5,328 bases of DNA from Sphingobacteriales bacterium. GTDB lineage: Bacteria > Bacteroidota > Bacteroidia > Chitinophagales > Chitinophagaceae. The notes under the pieces are model-generated. The model did no database searches. It was not told where the DNA came from and worked only from the letters and a program-made list of their open reading frames with translations. A program made the position numbers and the translations under genes. The stretch is from contig CANHUD010000181.1 in NCBI GenBank assembly GCA_947463665.1, forward strand, positions 1 through 5,328, given 5' to 3'. Positions 1-5,328 of the stretch are shown one piece after another (within the stretch, counting starts at the first letter, position 1; each line of letters begins with the position of its first letter).

Positions 1-38
1 CCTATACCCTGACTTCCACCGGTGATCACTACATGCAT
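1..38 (-). CDS. Short-chain dehydrogenase/reductase (SDR), N-terminal fragment
   Basis: Only the first 12 codons plus two bases are present; the gene runs off the left edge. Read on the minus strand from the ATG at 38-36, the peptide begins MHVVITGGSQGIG (the last G is inferred from two bases). A short beta strand followed by TGGxxGIG at the extreme N-terminus is the glycine-rich NAD(P)-binding motif of classical SDRs (family knowledge), so an oxidoreductase with a Rossmann fold is likely. The substrate cannot be told. The start is well constrained: upstream in the same frame there is no other ATG before a TAA at 59-57. The gene is divergent from the HAD nucleotidase, with 58 bp between the two start codons. 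The call rests on a very short peptide, but the match to the motif and its position is good. Confidence 0.75.
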   Translation of the reverse strand, partial: MHVVITGGSQGI

Positions 39-57
39 ATTGATTCTGTTTACGCGT

Positions 58-65
58 TAAAACTA
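58..65 (-). promoter_or_regulatory. Possible -7 promoter element for the SDR gene
   Basis: On the minus strand the bases read TAGTTTTA, matching the Bacteroidota -7 consensus TAnnTTTG except for the last base. It lies 19 bp ahead of the SDR start codon. A TTTG at 84-81 is a possible -33 element, but the 15-nt spacing is shorter than the usual 19-21. This is a weak call, based on position and one near-match. Confidence 0.25.
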
Positions 66-67
66 AG

Positions 68-75
68 TATGTTTG
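68..75 (+). promoter_or_regulatory. -7 promoter element (TAnnTTTG) for the HAD nucleotidase
   Basis: TATGTTTG is a perfect match to the Bacteroidota -7 element. Transcription would begin roughly 5-8 nt downstream, leaving a leader of about 15 nt before the ATG at 97. No good -33 TTG is seen at 19-21 nt upstream. The element contains the TTG at 73 that could otherwise be read as an in-frame start codon, which argues against that start. Confidence 0.45.
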
Positions 76-96
76 CAGTCCAAATCACCAGAGCAG

Positions 97-795
97 ATGA
101 AATACCAGCATGTCTTCTTTGATCTAGACCACACCCTCTGGGACTTTGAAACCAACTCAAAGGAAACACTTTACGACCTCTACCATGAACTGGAACTCGC
201 CAGTCGTGGTATTGGTGAATTCGACCACTTCCATGCCACTTACCATCATCATAACCAAATTTTCTGGGACAGGTTCAGAAAAGGATATATCTCCCGCGAT
301 GACCTGCGCTGGAAACGGATGTGGAGAACGCTTCTCGACTATAAACTGGCAAGCGAACCGCTGGCCAGACAGCTCAGTGAGCGGTATCTTGAAATTCTGC
401 CTACAAAAAAGCAGTTGTTTGAAGACTCTATCGAGATCCTGAACTATCTCCAGCAAAAAAACTACCCCTTACACCTCATTACCAACGGCTTTGAAAAAAC
501 ACAGATGGCCAAGCTGGAAAACAGCGGGATCCGGCATTATTTTACACACATCATCACTTCTGAGTCCGCAGGCATCATGAAACCGCACGCGGCAATCTTC
601 GACTATGCCCTGCAGCAAACCGGTGCTTCTGCATCCACTTCCATCATGATCGGTGATACGCTGGAAGCCGATATTGAAGGCGGAAACAATGCGGGTATTG
701 ATACGGTGTATTTCAATCCGAATAATGAACCCGCCGGACAGATCCTGCCCACCTACACGATCCAATCGCTTAGTGAACTCAAAAAAATCCTTTAA
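97..795 (+). CDS. yjjG: HAD-superfamily pyrimidine nucleotidase, YjjG family
   Basis: A 232-residue soluble HAD phosphatase. Enzymes of the YjjG family remove the 5'-phosphate from pyrimidine nucleotides, including non-canonical ones, and are thought to clean mutagenic nucleotides from the pool (family knowledge). All four HAD motifs are visible: motif I FFDLDHTLW with nucleophile Asp9 and acid/base Asp11; motif II Thr129-Asn-Gly; motif III Lys162 in MKP; motif IV IGDTLEAD with Mg2+-binding Asp187 and Asp192. The stretch from about 16 to 95 is the helical C1 cap that covers the active site. Length matches the family. I chose ATG 97 because the protein then starts MKYQHVFFDLDHT, the usual short lead to motif I; the in-frame TTG at 73 adds eight unremarkable residues and lies inside the -7 element. 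The gene converges on psd with 3 bp between stop codons. The exact substrate is inferred from the family; YjjG is the best fit among related HAD groups. Confidence 0.9.
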   Translation: MKYQHVFFDLDHTLWDFETNSKETLYDLYHELELASRGIGEFDHFHATYHHHNQIFWDRFRKGYISRDDLRWKRMWRTLLDYKLASEPLARQLSERYLEILPTKKQLFEDSIEILNYLQQKNYPLHLITNGFEKTQMAKLENSGIRHYFTHIITSESAGIMKPHAAIFDYALQQTGASASTSIMIGDTLEADIEGGNNAGIDTVYFNPNNEPAGQILPTYTIQSLSELKKIL

Positions 796-798
796 CGA

Positions 799-1449
799 TC
801 AGAGCCTTGCCAGTACGGTAACGCCACCTTTCACCTTTTCACCCAGCTGAACATTCACGGTAGTTCCGGGAGGAAGCAGTACATCCACACGGCTGCCAAA
901 CTTGATGAAACCGAGTTCCTCGCCCTGCTCTATTTTATCACCGGGTTTGAGATAATTGACAATACGCTTGGCCAGTGCACCGGCAATCTGCTTCACCAGG
1001 ATATCCGCCTTGGGATGGCGGATGACCACCGAATGGCGCTCATTGTCGGTAGAAGATTTCGGATCCCAGGCCACCAGAAATTTTCCTTTGTGATGCTGGC
1101 TGTACAACACGTCACCCGATAACGGATTGCGGTTCACATGCACATTGGCCGGACTCATGAAAATGGAGATCTGCAGGCGTTTCTCCTTAAAATATTCAGG
1201 ATCCACTGTTTCCTCAATCACCACCACCTTGCCATCACAGGGTGATACTACGGCATCCGCCTCTATCGTATGCGTACGGGAAGGGACACGGAAAAAAGAA
1301 ACCAGAAATAAAAACAATCCGGTGGTCAAAATAAAAATGATGAGCTGCACCGTCGTATGATCGATGAATCGATTGCTCAGCCAGTTGATCAGCACAAAGA
1401 TCAGCATACCGATGCCAATCGATGCATTTCCTTCTTTATGTATGGTCAT
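799..1449 (-). CDS. psd: Phosphatidylserine decarboxylase proenzyme
   Basis: Converts phosphatidylserine to phosphatidylethanolamine at the inner membrane. The 216-residue protein is of the short PSD type common in Bacteroidota. Two hydrophobic segments at about 11-28 and 34-53 anchor it. The catalytic part follows, with Asp72 in SPCDGKV, His104 in NVHVNRNP, and the self-cleavage site FGSR at 184-187. Family knowledge predicts cleavage between Gly185 and Ser186, giving a beta chain (1-185) and a 31-residue alpha chain whose Ser186 becomes the pyruvoyl cofactor. Asp72, His104 and Ser186 form the processing/catalytic set. The start at 1449 keeps the IHKEG segment near the N-terminus that I recall from Bacteroidota homologues; the next Met (residue 15) would lose it. 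No Shine-Dalgarno sequence is seen. The gene is the last of the minus-strand cluster, 53 bp after the PLP enzyme, and has its own promoter-like sequence in that gap. Position 71 is Cys, where many homologues have Ala or Val. Confidence 0.95.
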   Translation of the reverse strand: MTIHKEGNASIGIGMLIFVLINWLSNRFIDHTTVQLIIFILTTGLFLFLVSFFRVPSRTHTIEADAVVSPCDGKVVVIEETVDPEYFKEKRLQISIFMSPANVHVNRNPLSGDVLYSQHHKGKFLVAWDPKSSTDNERHSVVIRHPKADILVKQIAGALAKRIVNYLKPGDKIEQGEELGFIKFGSRVDVLLPPGTTVNVQLGEKVKGGVTVLARL

Positions 1450-1453
1450 GCTG

Positions 1454-1483
1454 CAAATTTAGGCGGCAGGACCGAATAAACAA
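1454..1483 (-). promoter_or_regulatory. Promoter of psd (-33 TTG, -7 TAAATTTG)
   Basis: On the minus strand a TTG at 1483-1481 is followed, after exactly 19 nt, by TAAATTTG at 1461-1454. Both elements and the spacing fit the Bacteroidota primary sigma-factor consensus (TTG, 19-21 nt, TAnnTTTG). The -7 element ends only 4 nt before the psd ATG, so transcription would start at or next to the start codon. This suggests psd can be expressed independently of the upstream cluster genes, on a leaderless or nearly leaderless mRNA. It is the best promoter match in the window. Confidence 0.55.
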
Positions 1484-1502
1484 CTTTATTGAATAAGAAC
1501 GA

Positions 1503-2603
1503 TCAGTGCCTGGCGGCCACAGACCATCCACTGCGTGCCTGATGGTTTTCCACTATATACACCCGGCTGTATAAGTTTACGGTCGGACAAACATGATACG
1601 GCAGTCCGTACAATACATCTCCGGGCTTTAGCACCATTCCTGCCGGTAATTCCACCACACCATGCTCCTCACTCTGGCTGATCAATGGCACATCCGGAGC
1701 ATTCAGGAACATCACTCTTCTGGTTATGTCATTCTCCGCTGCAATGGCTTTGTGGCCCATATCCAGCGTTGCTTTTCCGGATTCCGGAACAGATAAAACA
1801 CGGGCTACCACCAGTGCCGCATGCACAAACGGCTGCTCCCGGCAAATATCCCCATAGCCTTTGTCCCAATACACAAACGTACCCGGACTGCACTCCACAT
1901 CTGCCCTCCCGGCGTGCACCGAAAAAGAGGGCGATCCTCCGGCAATCACTACCGGAGCAGGAAAACCGGCCTCTATGATCTGCTGCTTTACCGCCTCCAC
2001 CTGAGTAAAAGCATCATCACACCGTTTTCTCCGTACCTCCATATCCAGATCCCGTATATGCCCATCATACGCATGAAGACCTTTTACTACCAGCCTATCC
2101 ATTCGGGTTATGTCCCGGTAAAGAGAGAATGCCTTCACCGGCTGAATCCCTGTTCGGTTCATCCCTACATTCAGGTCGATGTACACCGGTATCACCCGTC
2201 CGGCTTTTTGGGCAGCATCCTGTAATGCCTGCACTACCTGTTCGTCATCCACCAGACAGGCAAACGCCGTATCCGGAAATTGTTGAATCAAATCGATGAA
2301 CTGCTGCATACGAGGTCCTGCCGGCTGATAGGCCATCAGCGCATCAGGCGCTTTTACAGTCCCCAGCAGAGTCCCCTCTTCAATGGTAGCAAATTTGAAT
2401 TTCCGAATACCGGCATCCAGCATCAGCTGCACTACTTCCGGGGTTTTATTCGTTTTGATATGCGGTCGTAACCGCAACGGATCTCCTACCATCTCAACCG
2501 CCGCCCGGATATTAAAACGTACACGTTCCGGAAAAATAATCAGCTGCGGCGAGGGTACCTGATCCAGATTTTCAATACTATACCAATCGGTTAGAACAGA
2601 CAT
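1503..2603 (-). CDS. PLP-dependent D-threonine aldolase / D-serine dehydratase-like enzyme
   Basis: A 366-residue fold-type III PLP enzyme with an alanine-racemase-like N-terminal barrel and the C-terminal domain of the D-threonine aldolase/D-serine dehydratase family. Visible landmarks: RPHIKTNK, in which Lys50 should form the Schiff base with PLP; GMNRTG at 147-152; HAYDGH at 177-182; the phosphate-binding type AGGSPSF at 221-227; and YHVCPTVN, where His337 and Cys339 fit the divalent-metal site of the family. D-serine dehydratases use His-x-Cys for zinc, while the studied D-threonine aldolase uses His-x-Asp (from memory), so the metal ligands lean towards the dehydratase-like side. Substrate is not proven: a D-beta-hydroxy amino acid (D-Thr, D-Ser or similar) is likely. 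I prefer ATG 2603 to ATG 2642: it has an AAGGAA ribosome-binding site, avoids overlap with cdsA, and gives the usual short N-terminus. It starts 8 nt after the cdsA stop codon, within a phospholipid gene cluster where its role is unclear. Confidence 0.88.
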   Translation of the reverse strand: MSVLTDWYSIENLDQVPSPQLIIFPERVRFNIRAAVEMVGDPLRLRPHIKTNKTPEVVQLMLDAGIRKFKFATIEEGTLLGTVKAPDALMAYQPAGPRMQQFIDLIQQFPDTAFACLVDDEQVVQALQDAAQKAGRVIPVYIDLNVGMNRTGIQPVKAFSLYRDITRMDRLVVKGLHAYDGHIRDLDMEVRRKRCDDAFTQVEAVKQQIIEAGFPAPVVIAGGSPSFSVHAGRADVECSPGTFVYWDKGYGDICREQPFVHAALVVARVLSVPESGKATLDMGHKAIAAENDITRRVMFLNAPDVPLISQSEEHGVVELPAGMVLKPGDVLYGLPYHVCPTVNLYSRVYIVENHQARSGWSVAARH

Positions 2604-2607
2604 GTCA

Positions 2608-2613
2608 TTCCTT
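2608..2613 (-). promoter_or_regulatory. Ribosome-binding site of the PLP enzyme, overlapping the cdsA stop
   Basis: The minus strand reads TAAGGAATGACATG: AAGGAA, four bases, then the ATG at 2603. The first two A's of AAGGAA are also the last two bases of the cdsA TAA stop. This is the clearest Shine-Dalgarno sequence in the window. It decides the start of the PLP enzyme and suggests translational coupling with cdsA. Confidence 0.6.
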
Positions 2614-3517
2614 AACGGGTGAAGAAAAACGTATACAGCCATACAAACGGGATGGCAAATAACAGAGAATCAAACCGGTCCAGAAAGCCCCCATGCCCTG
2701 GCATAAAATGGCCGCTATCCTTTACGCCGGCCATTCGCTTTAGTTTGCTTTCAAACAAATCCCCGAACGTTCCCGCAATTGCAGCAAGGAGTGAGATAGC
2801 CAGAAAATCCCACCAGCTGGCTCCATAAAAATATCCCGAGGCCGTCACAATAGCCGTACTGAGTACAATCCCTCCAATGGTTCCTTCCCAGGTCTTCTTG
2901 GGAGAAACAGCCGATAAGGGTGTTTTACCGATGAACGATCCCACAATATATGCCATGGTATCGTTGATCCAGATCGAAGCGATCATCAGAAGGGGGATGA
3001 AAAAACCTCCGATCTTCGCCGAGACGGAACTCAGCAGACCTGCCAGATCATCCGCAGATGAGCTAAGCCAGATGGCCCCGCTCCGGATATGCACGATCAG
3101 CGAAATACTAACCGATATGTATATCAATCCAATCAGGGAAAGTCTGATGGTTCGAAAACCGGACTGTCTGGTGAAAAGAAAGTCGGCCACAGGGAATACC
3201 AGTAAACATAGCAGCAGGATCCAAAAACCGATAGATGACAGTGATAGGGTACCAACCGACCAGACATTGGCTGTGGCCAGCAGTATACCTCCCCAGCCGG
3301 CGAGCTGTACGCCATATTTATGGAAGGGAGATATGCCCGCATATTCGGGATAAATAATTCCCATAAGGCGCTGAAATTCATACCAGCAGCCAAAATGAAT
3401 CACGGTAAACAATAGTAAAAACAACCAGTGACTGGTCAGCAGGCCTGCCGACATCACTATCACAAATACCAGCGCTGTGAGCGCACGGGTGCGAAAAACA
3501 CCCCAGTTCATCGCCAT
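2612..3517 (-). CDS. cdsA: Phosphatidate cytidylyltransferase (CDP-diglyceride synthase)
   Basis: Makes CDP-diacylglycerol from phosphatidic acid and CTP, the branch point for all phosphatidyl-headgroup lipids. The 301-residue integral membrane protein has about eight hydrophobic segments. These include about 12-40, 72-84, 95-115, 123-145, 171-195, 212-231 and 238-252, plus a C-terminal one near 284-299. The family signature S-x-[hydrophobic]-K-R-x4-K-D-x-[GSA]...H-G-G-x-x-D-R-x-D is complete at 257-283, running from SKLKR through KDSGH to HGGFLDRFD. Other conserved cytoplasmic motifs are NDTMAY at 185-190, SPKKTWEG at 205-212 and GDLFES from 252. The acidic residues in these motifs bind the metal and CTP (family knowledge). 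The start is either Met1 (3517) or Met3 (3511); no ribosome-binding site separates them. It lies 41 bp after the CPBP gene and 8 bp before the PLP enzyme, so it is the core of the minus-strand cluster. Length is near the usual 270-300 residues. Confidence 0.97.
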   Translation of the reverse strand: MAMNWGVFRTRALTALVFVIVMSAGLLTSHWLFLLLFTVIHFGCWYEFQRLMGIIYPEYAGISPFHKYGVQLAGWGGILLATANVWSVGTLSLSSIGFWILLLCLLVFPVADFLFTRQSGFRTIRLSLIGLIYISVSISLIVHIRSGAIWLSSSADDLAGLLSSVSAKIGGFFIPLLMIASIWINDTMAYIVGSFIGKTPLSAVSPKKTWEGTIGGIVLSTAIVTASGYFYGASWWDFLAISLLAAIAGTFGDLFESKLKRMAGVKDSGHFMPGHGGFLDRFDSLLFAIPFVWLYTFFFTR

Positions 3518-3535
3518 AATTGATTATTTAATTCC

Positions 3536-3552
3536 CCAACTCCGGAAGTTGG
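3536..3552 (-). other. Small inverted repeat between the CPBP gene and cdsA
   Basis: CCAACT (3536-3541) and AGTTGG (3547-3552) are perfect inverted copies around a 5-base loop. On the minus strand the hairpin begins 6 bp after the CPBP stop codon and is followed by GGAATTAAATAAT, not a run of T. It is therefore not a typical intrinsic terminator. It could be a weak attenuator, an RNA-processing site, or chance. It ends 18 bp before the cdsA start codon. Confidence 0.3.
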
Positions 3553-3558
3553 CAGCCA

Positions 3559-4515
3559 TCACGACATCCATTGTTCCTCATTGGCCTGGTCTTCCGCAGG
3601 TACCCGTTCTTTACGGTCCACCAGCGACTGCCCGTAAAACCGGATCAGCAGTCCGATCAACGCAGCAATTCCCAAAACGGCCCACCAGATTGGGAGCGAT
3701 TCTTCCATTGCCTGTTCCAGTGTTTTACCCTGCCGCAGGTACCAGTACAACTGCGTAACCGCTACCGCATTGTTCACGAAATGTCCGAGTATGGGCAGCC
3801 ACAAACTTCCTGACCAGTGAAAAAGCAGTCCCAGCACCACACCCAGCAGCAGGCGGGGAAGAAACCCGAAAAAAGATAAATGAATCGCGCTGAATACGAT
3901 ACTGGTCAGCAAAATCGCCACCCACATGCGCTTCGTTCCACGAAACAGCAACTGCTGCATCCCACCCCTGAACAACATCTCTTCAAATATAGCCGGCGCC
4001 AGCGCCATCAGTAACAGAGAAACCACATAATCAACAGGGGTACGGATATCCGCCAGTACTTTCACCTGGTCATTGTACTGACGCTCCATTTCCCTGAACC
4101 GTTCTGCCAGCTCACCGGAAAGGGGGATCATTTTGTTCAGATCACCCATAGCGCCTACCACCGGCAAAGCCGCCAGCATAACCAAAACTGTTAGCAGATA
4201 TTGCCGACCGGAGAAATACGTATTGTACCCCAGAAAAGCAAACGGCTTACGGCTCATATACTGTGCCATAAACCAGGCCGGCACAAAAAAAACAAAAAAG
4301 GTGGACACCACCTGTATCCACTGAAAAACGGAGCGGTAAGCGGGATTCGTCATTTGCGTCTGCAACTCAAAGATGCCCCTGTCGGTGGCCATCACCCAAA
4401 TGCCCATCGAAATCATCGATCCGATAAACATCCCTACCAGTATCCCGCCAAAAAGAACCATCAATCCGCTAAAATATGACCTGCCCGGTCTGGAGTACAC
4501 ATTATACATATCCAT
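3559..4515 (-). CDS. CPBP-family intramembrane glutamic protease (Abi/Rce1-like)
   Basis: A 318-residue multi-pass membrane protein with all three motifs of the CPBP (CAAX protease and bacteriocin-processing) family. These are EExxxR at Glu178-Glu179...Arg183 (FEEMLFR), FxxxH at Phe208-His212 (FSAIH), and HxxxN at His245-Asn249 (HFVNN). By analogy with Rce1, Glu178, His212, His245 and Asn249 form the active site within the membrane. Hydrophobic segments lie at roughly 16-44, 64-86, 105-124, 162-181, 197-218, 219-243 and 281-301. A periplasmic or cytosolic charged stretch at about 124-160 precedes the catalytic core. A short polar, acidic tail follows residue 300. Substrates of bacterial CPBP proteins are mostly unknown; none can be named here. 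The start is Met1 (4515) or Met3 (4509), with no Shine-Dalgarno sequence. It is the first gene of the minus-strand cluster, 41 bp ahead of cdsA, and is divergent from dusB with 36 bp between start codons. Confidence 0.93.
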   Translation of the reverse strand: MDMYNVYSRPGRSYFSGLMVLFGGILVGMFIGSMISMGIWVMATDRGIFELQTQMTNPAYRSVFQWIQVVSTFFVFFVPAWFMAQYMSRKPFAFLGYNTYFSGRQYLLTVLVMLAALPVVGAMGDLNKMIPLSGELAERFREMERQYNDQVKVLADIRTPVDYVVSLLLMALAPAIFEEMLFRGGMQQLLFRGTKRMWVAILLTSIVFSAIHLSFFGFLPRLLLGVVLGLLFHWSGSLWLPILGHFVNNAVAVTQLYWYLRQGKTLEQAMEESLPIWWAVLGIAALIGLLIRFYGQSLVDRKERVPAEDQANEEQWMS

Positions 4516-4532
4516 GCTATTTTTTGGTTTCC

Positions 4533-4540
4533 TACCTTTG
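4533..4540 (+). promoter_or_regulatory. -7 promoter element (TAnnTTTG) for dusB
   Basis: TACCTTTG is a perfect match to the Bacteroidota -7 element. It ends 11 bp before the dusB ATG, so the leader would be only about 4-7 nt. No TTG is found 19-21 nt upstream, so the -33 element is weak or absent. The site lies in the 36-bp divergent gap shared with the CPBP gene. Confidence 0.45.
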
Positions 4541-4551
4541 CACCCTGTGCT

Positions 4552-5328
4552 ATGCTAAAGATAGGCAAGATAACTTTACCGGAATTCCCTCTTTTACTCG
4601 CCCCCATGGAAGATGTGAGCGATCCGCCTTTCCGTGCCGTGTGCAAACAGGAAGGGGCCGATCTCATGTTCTCCGAATTCATCAGCAGTGAAGGGCTTAT
4701 CCGGGATGCGATCAAAAGCCGGCAAAAACTGGACATCTTCGAAGAAGAACGCCCCGTTGGTATTCAGATCTTCGGAGGTGATGAAGAAGCCATGGCCCTC
4801 AGCGCCAGAATCGTGGAAACCGTCAACCCCGATCTGCTCGATATCAATTTCGGCTGCCCGGTAAAAAAAGTGGTGACTAAAGGAGCCGGTGCGGCTGTGC
4901 TCAAAGACCTCGACCTTATGGTACGGCTGACCGCGGCTGTAGTGAAAAGCACCCGCCTGCCGGTCACCGTTAAAACCCGACTGGGCTGGGACGATGCATC
5001 CATCAACATCATGGAAGTGGCCGAACGACTCCAGGATGTAGGCATACAGGCGCTTTCCATACATGGGAGAACGCGTGCCCAACTGTATAAAGGAGAGGCC
5101 GACTGGTCGCACATTGCAGCCGTAAAAAATAACCCGCGTATCCGGATTCCGATCTTCGGTAACGGAGATATTGACAGCCCGGAAAAAGCACTGGCCTATA
5201 AACAACGCTTTGGGGTCGATGGCCTTATGATCGGACGGGCAGCCATCGGCTATCCCTGGATCTTCCGTGAAATCAAACATTATTTCGCGACCGGAGAAAA
5301 ATTACCTCCGCCAACCATCGAAGAAAGA
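4552..5328 (+). CDS. dusB: tRNA dihydrouridine synthase DusB, 3' end cut by the window
   Basis: An FMN-dependent, NADPH-using enzyme that reduces specific uridines in the tRNA D-loop to dihydrouridine; it acts in the cytoplasm. The window holds 259 codons, open to the right edge, out of a usual 320-350, so the FMN-binding TIM barrel is nearly complete and the C-terminal tRNA-binding helical domain is missing. Motifs: LLLAPMEDVSD at 14-24 (FMN binding), INFGCPVKKV with catalytic proton donor Cys102, VKTRLGW with Lys141, IHGRTRAQ with His171, and the phosphate-binding pair GNGDI at 203-207 and MIGRAAIGYPWIF at 226-238. The GCPVKKV form and the overall pattern fit the DusB/NifR3 subgroup (family knowledge). 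Start ATG 4552 gives the normal short N-terminus. No Shine-Dalgarno sequence is seen, and a -7 element lies just upstream. In many proteobacteria dusB sits before fis; here its left neighbour is the divergent CPBP gene and the right neighbour is out of view. Confidence 0.96.
   Translation, partial: MLKIGKITLPEFPLLLAPMEDVSDPPFRAVCKQEGADLMFSEFISSEGLIRDAIKSRQKLDIFEEERPVGIQIFGGDEEAMALSARIVETVNPDLLDINFGCPVKKVVTKGAGAAVLKDLDLMVRLTAAVVKSTRLPVTVKTRLGWDDASINIMEVAERLQDVGIQALSIHGRTRAQLYKGEADWSHIAAVKNNPRIRIPIFGNGDIDSPEKALAYKQRFGVDGLMIGRAAIGYPWIFREIKHYFATGEKLPPPTIEER

Noticed and set aside
73..96. TTG start for the HAD gene, adding eight residues
   Set aside because: The TTG is part of a perfect -7 promoter element, so the transcript probably starts after it, and ATG 97 gives the usual N-terminus.
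3..122. Plus-strand frame open from the left edge to a TGA at 120-122
   Set aside because: It would be the tail of an upstream gene overlapping the HAD gene by 26 bp. The minus-strand SDR N-terminus covers the same bases and is far more convincing.
1484..1500. Imperfect palindrome CTTTATTGAATAAG between the PLP enzyme and psd as a terminator
   Set aside because: The stem is short, A/T-only and mismatched, with no stable G/C pairing.
1821..2225. Plus-strand open frame of 134 codons opposite the PLP enzyme gene
   Set aside because: It is antisense to a complete, motif-bearing gene, the peptide has low-complexity Pro/His/Arg-rich composition, and no promoter or ribosome-binding site is seen.
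2604..2642. Upstream ATG at 2642 for the PLP enzyme, adding 13 residues
   Set aside because: It overlaps the end of cdsA by 31 bp, has no ribosome-binding site, and the added residues are only a read-through of cdsA in another frame. ATG 2603 has AAGGAA at the right distance.
2877..3353. Plus-strand open frame of 158 codons opposite cdsA
   Set aside because: It mirrors a strongly conserved membrane protein gene and has no recognisable domain.
4594..5280. Long open frame of 228 codons on the minus strand opposite dusB
   Set aside because: It lies wholly antisense to dusB, whose motifs are intact. The translation shows no recognisable domain. Long antisense frames of this kind are common in coding DNA with codon bias.

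Overview
The window looks like ordinary chromosomal DNA from a member of the Bacteroidota, probably near the Chitinophagaceae/Sphingobacteriales (inference). Three observations point there. The proteins read like Bacteroidota family members. Shine-Dalgarno sequences are mostly absent. Three gene starts are preceded by a perfect TAnnTTTG, the -7 element of the Bacteroidota primary sigma factor. Base composition is near 50% G+C by eye and looks uniform. I see no tRNA, rRNA, CRISPR array, insertion sequence or phage gene.

Layout, left to right. (1) Positions 1-38, minus strand: the first 12 codons of a short-chain dehydrogenase/reductase that runs off the left edge. (2) Positions 39-96: a compact divergent promoter region. 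(3) Positions 97-795, plus strand: a HAD-superfamily nucleotidase of the YjjG type. It ends 3 bp from the stop codon of the convergent gene psd. (4) Positions 799-4515: four minus-strand genes, transcribed right to left as CPBP intramembrane protease, cdsA, a D-threonine aldolase/D-serine dehydratase-like PLP enzyme, and psd. (5) A 36-bp divergent gap. (6) Positions 4552-5328, plus strand: dusB, a tRNA dihydrouridine synthase cut by the right edge.

The four-gene minus-strand cluster is mainly a membrane-lipid unit. CdsA makes CDP-diacylglycerol and Psd makes phosphatidylethanolamine from phosphatidylserine. The intervening phosphatidylserine synthase is not in the window. The PLP enzyme between cdsA and psd is translationally close to cdsA: its ribosome-binding site overlaps the cdsA stop codon. 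psd also appears to have its own promoter just ahead of its start codon, so it may be transcribed both with the cluster and alone.

I found no new multi-gene system. The points most worth a second look are the PLP enzyme inside the phospholipid cluster, the -7 elements so close to start codons that transcripts would be leaderless or nearly so, and the back-to-back promoter elements at the left end.
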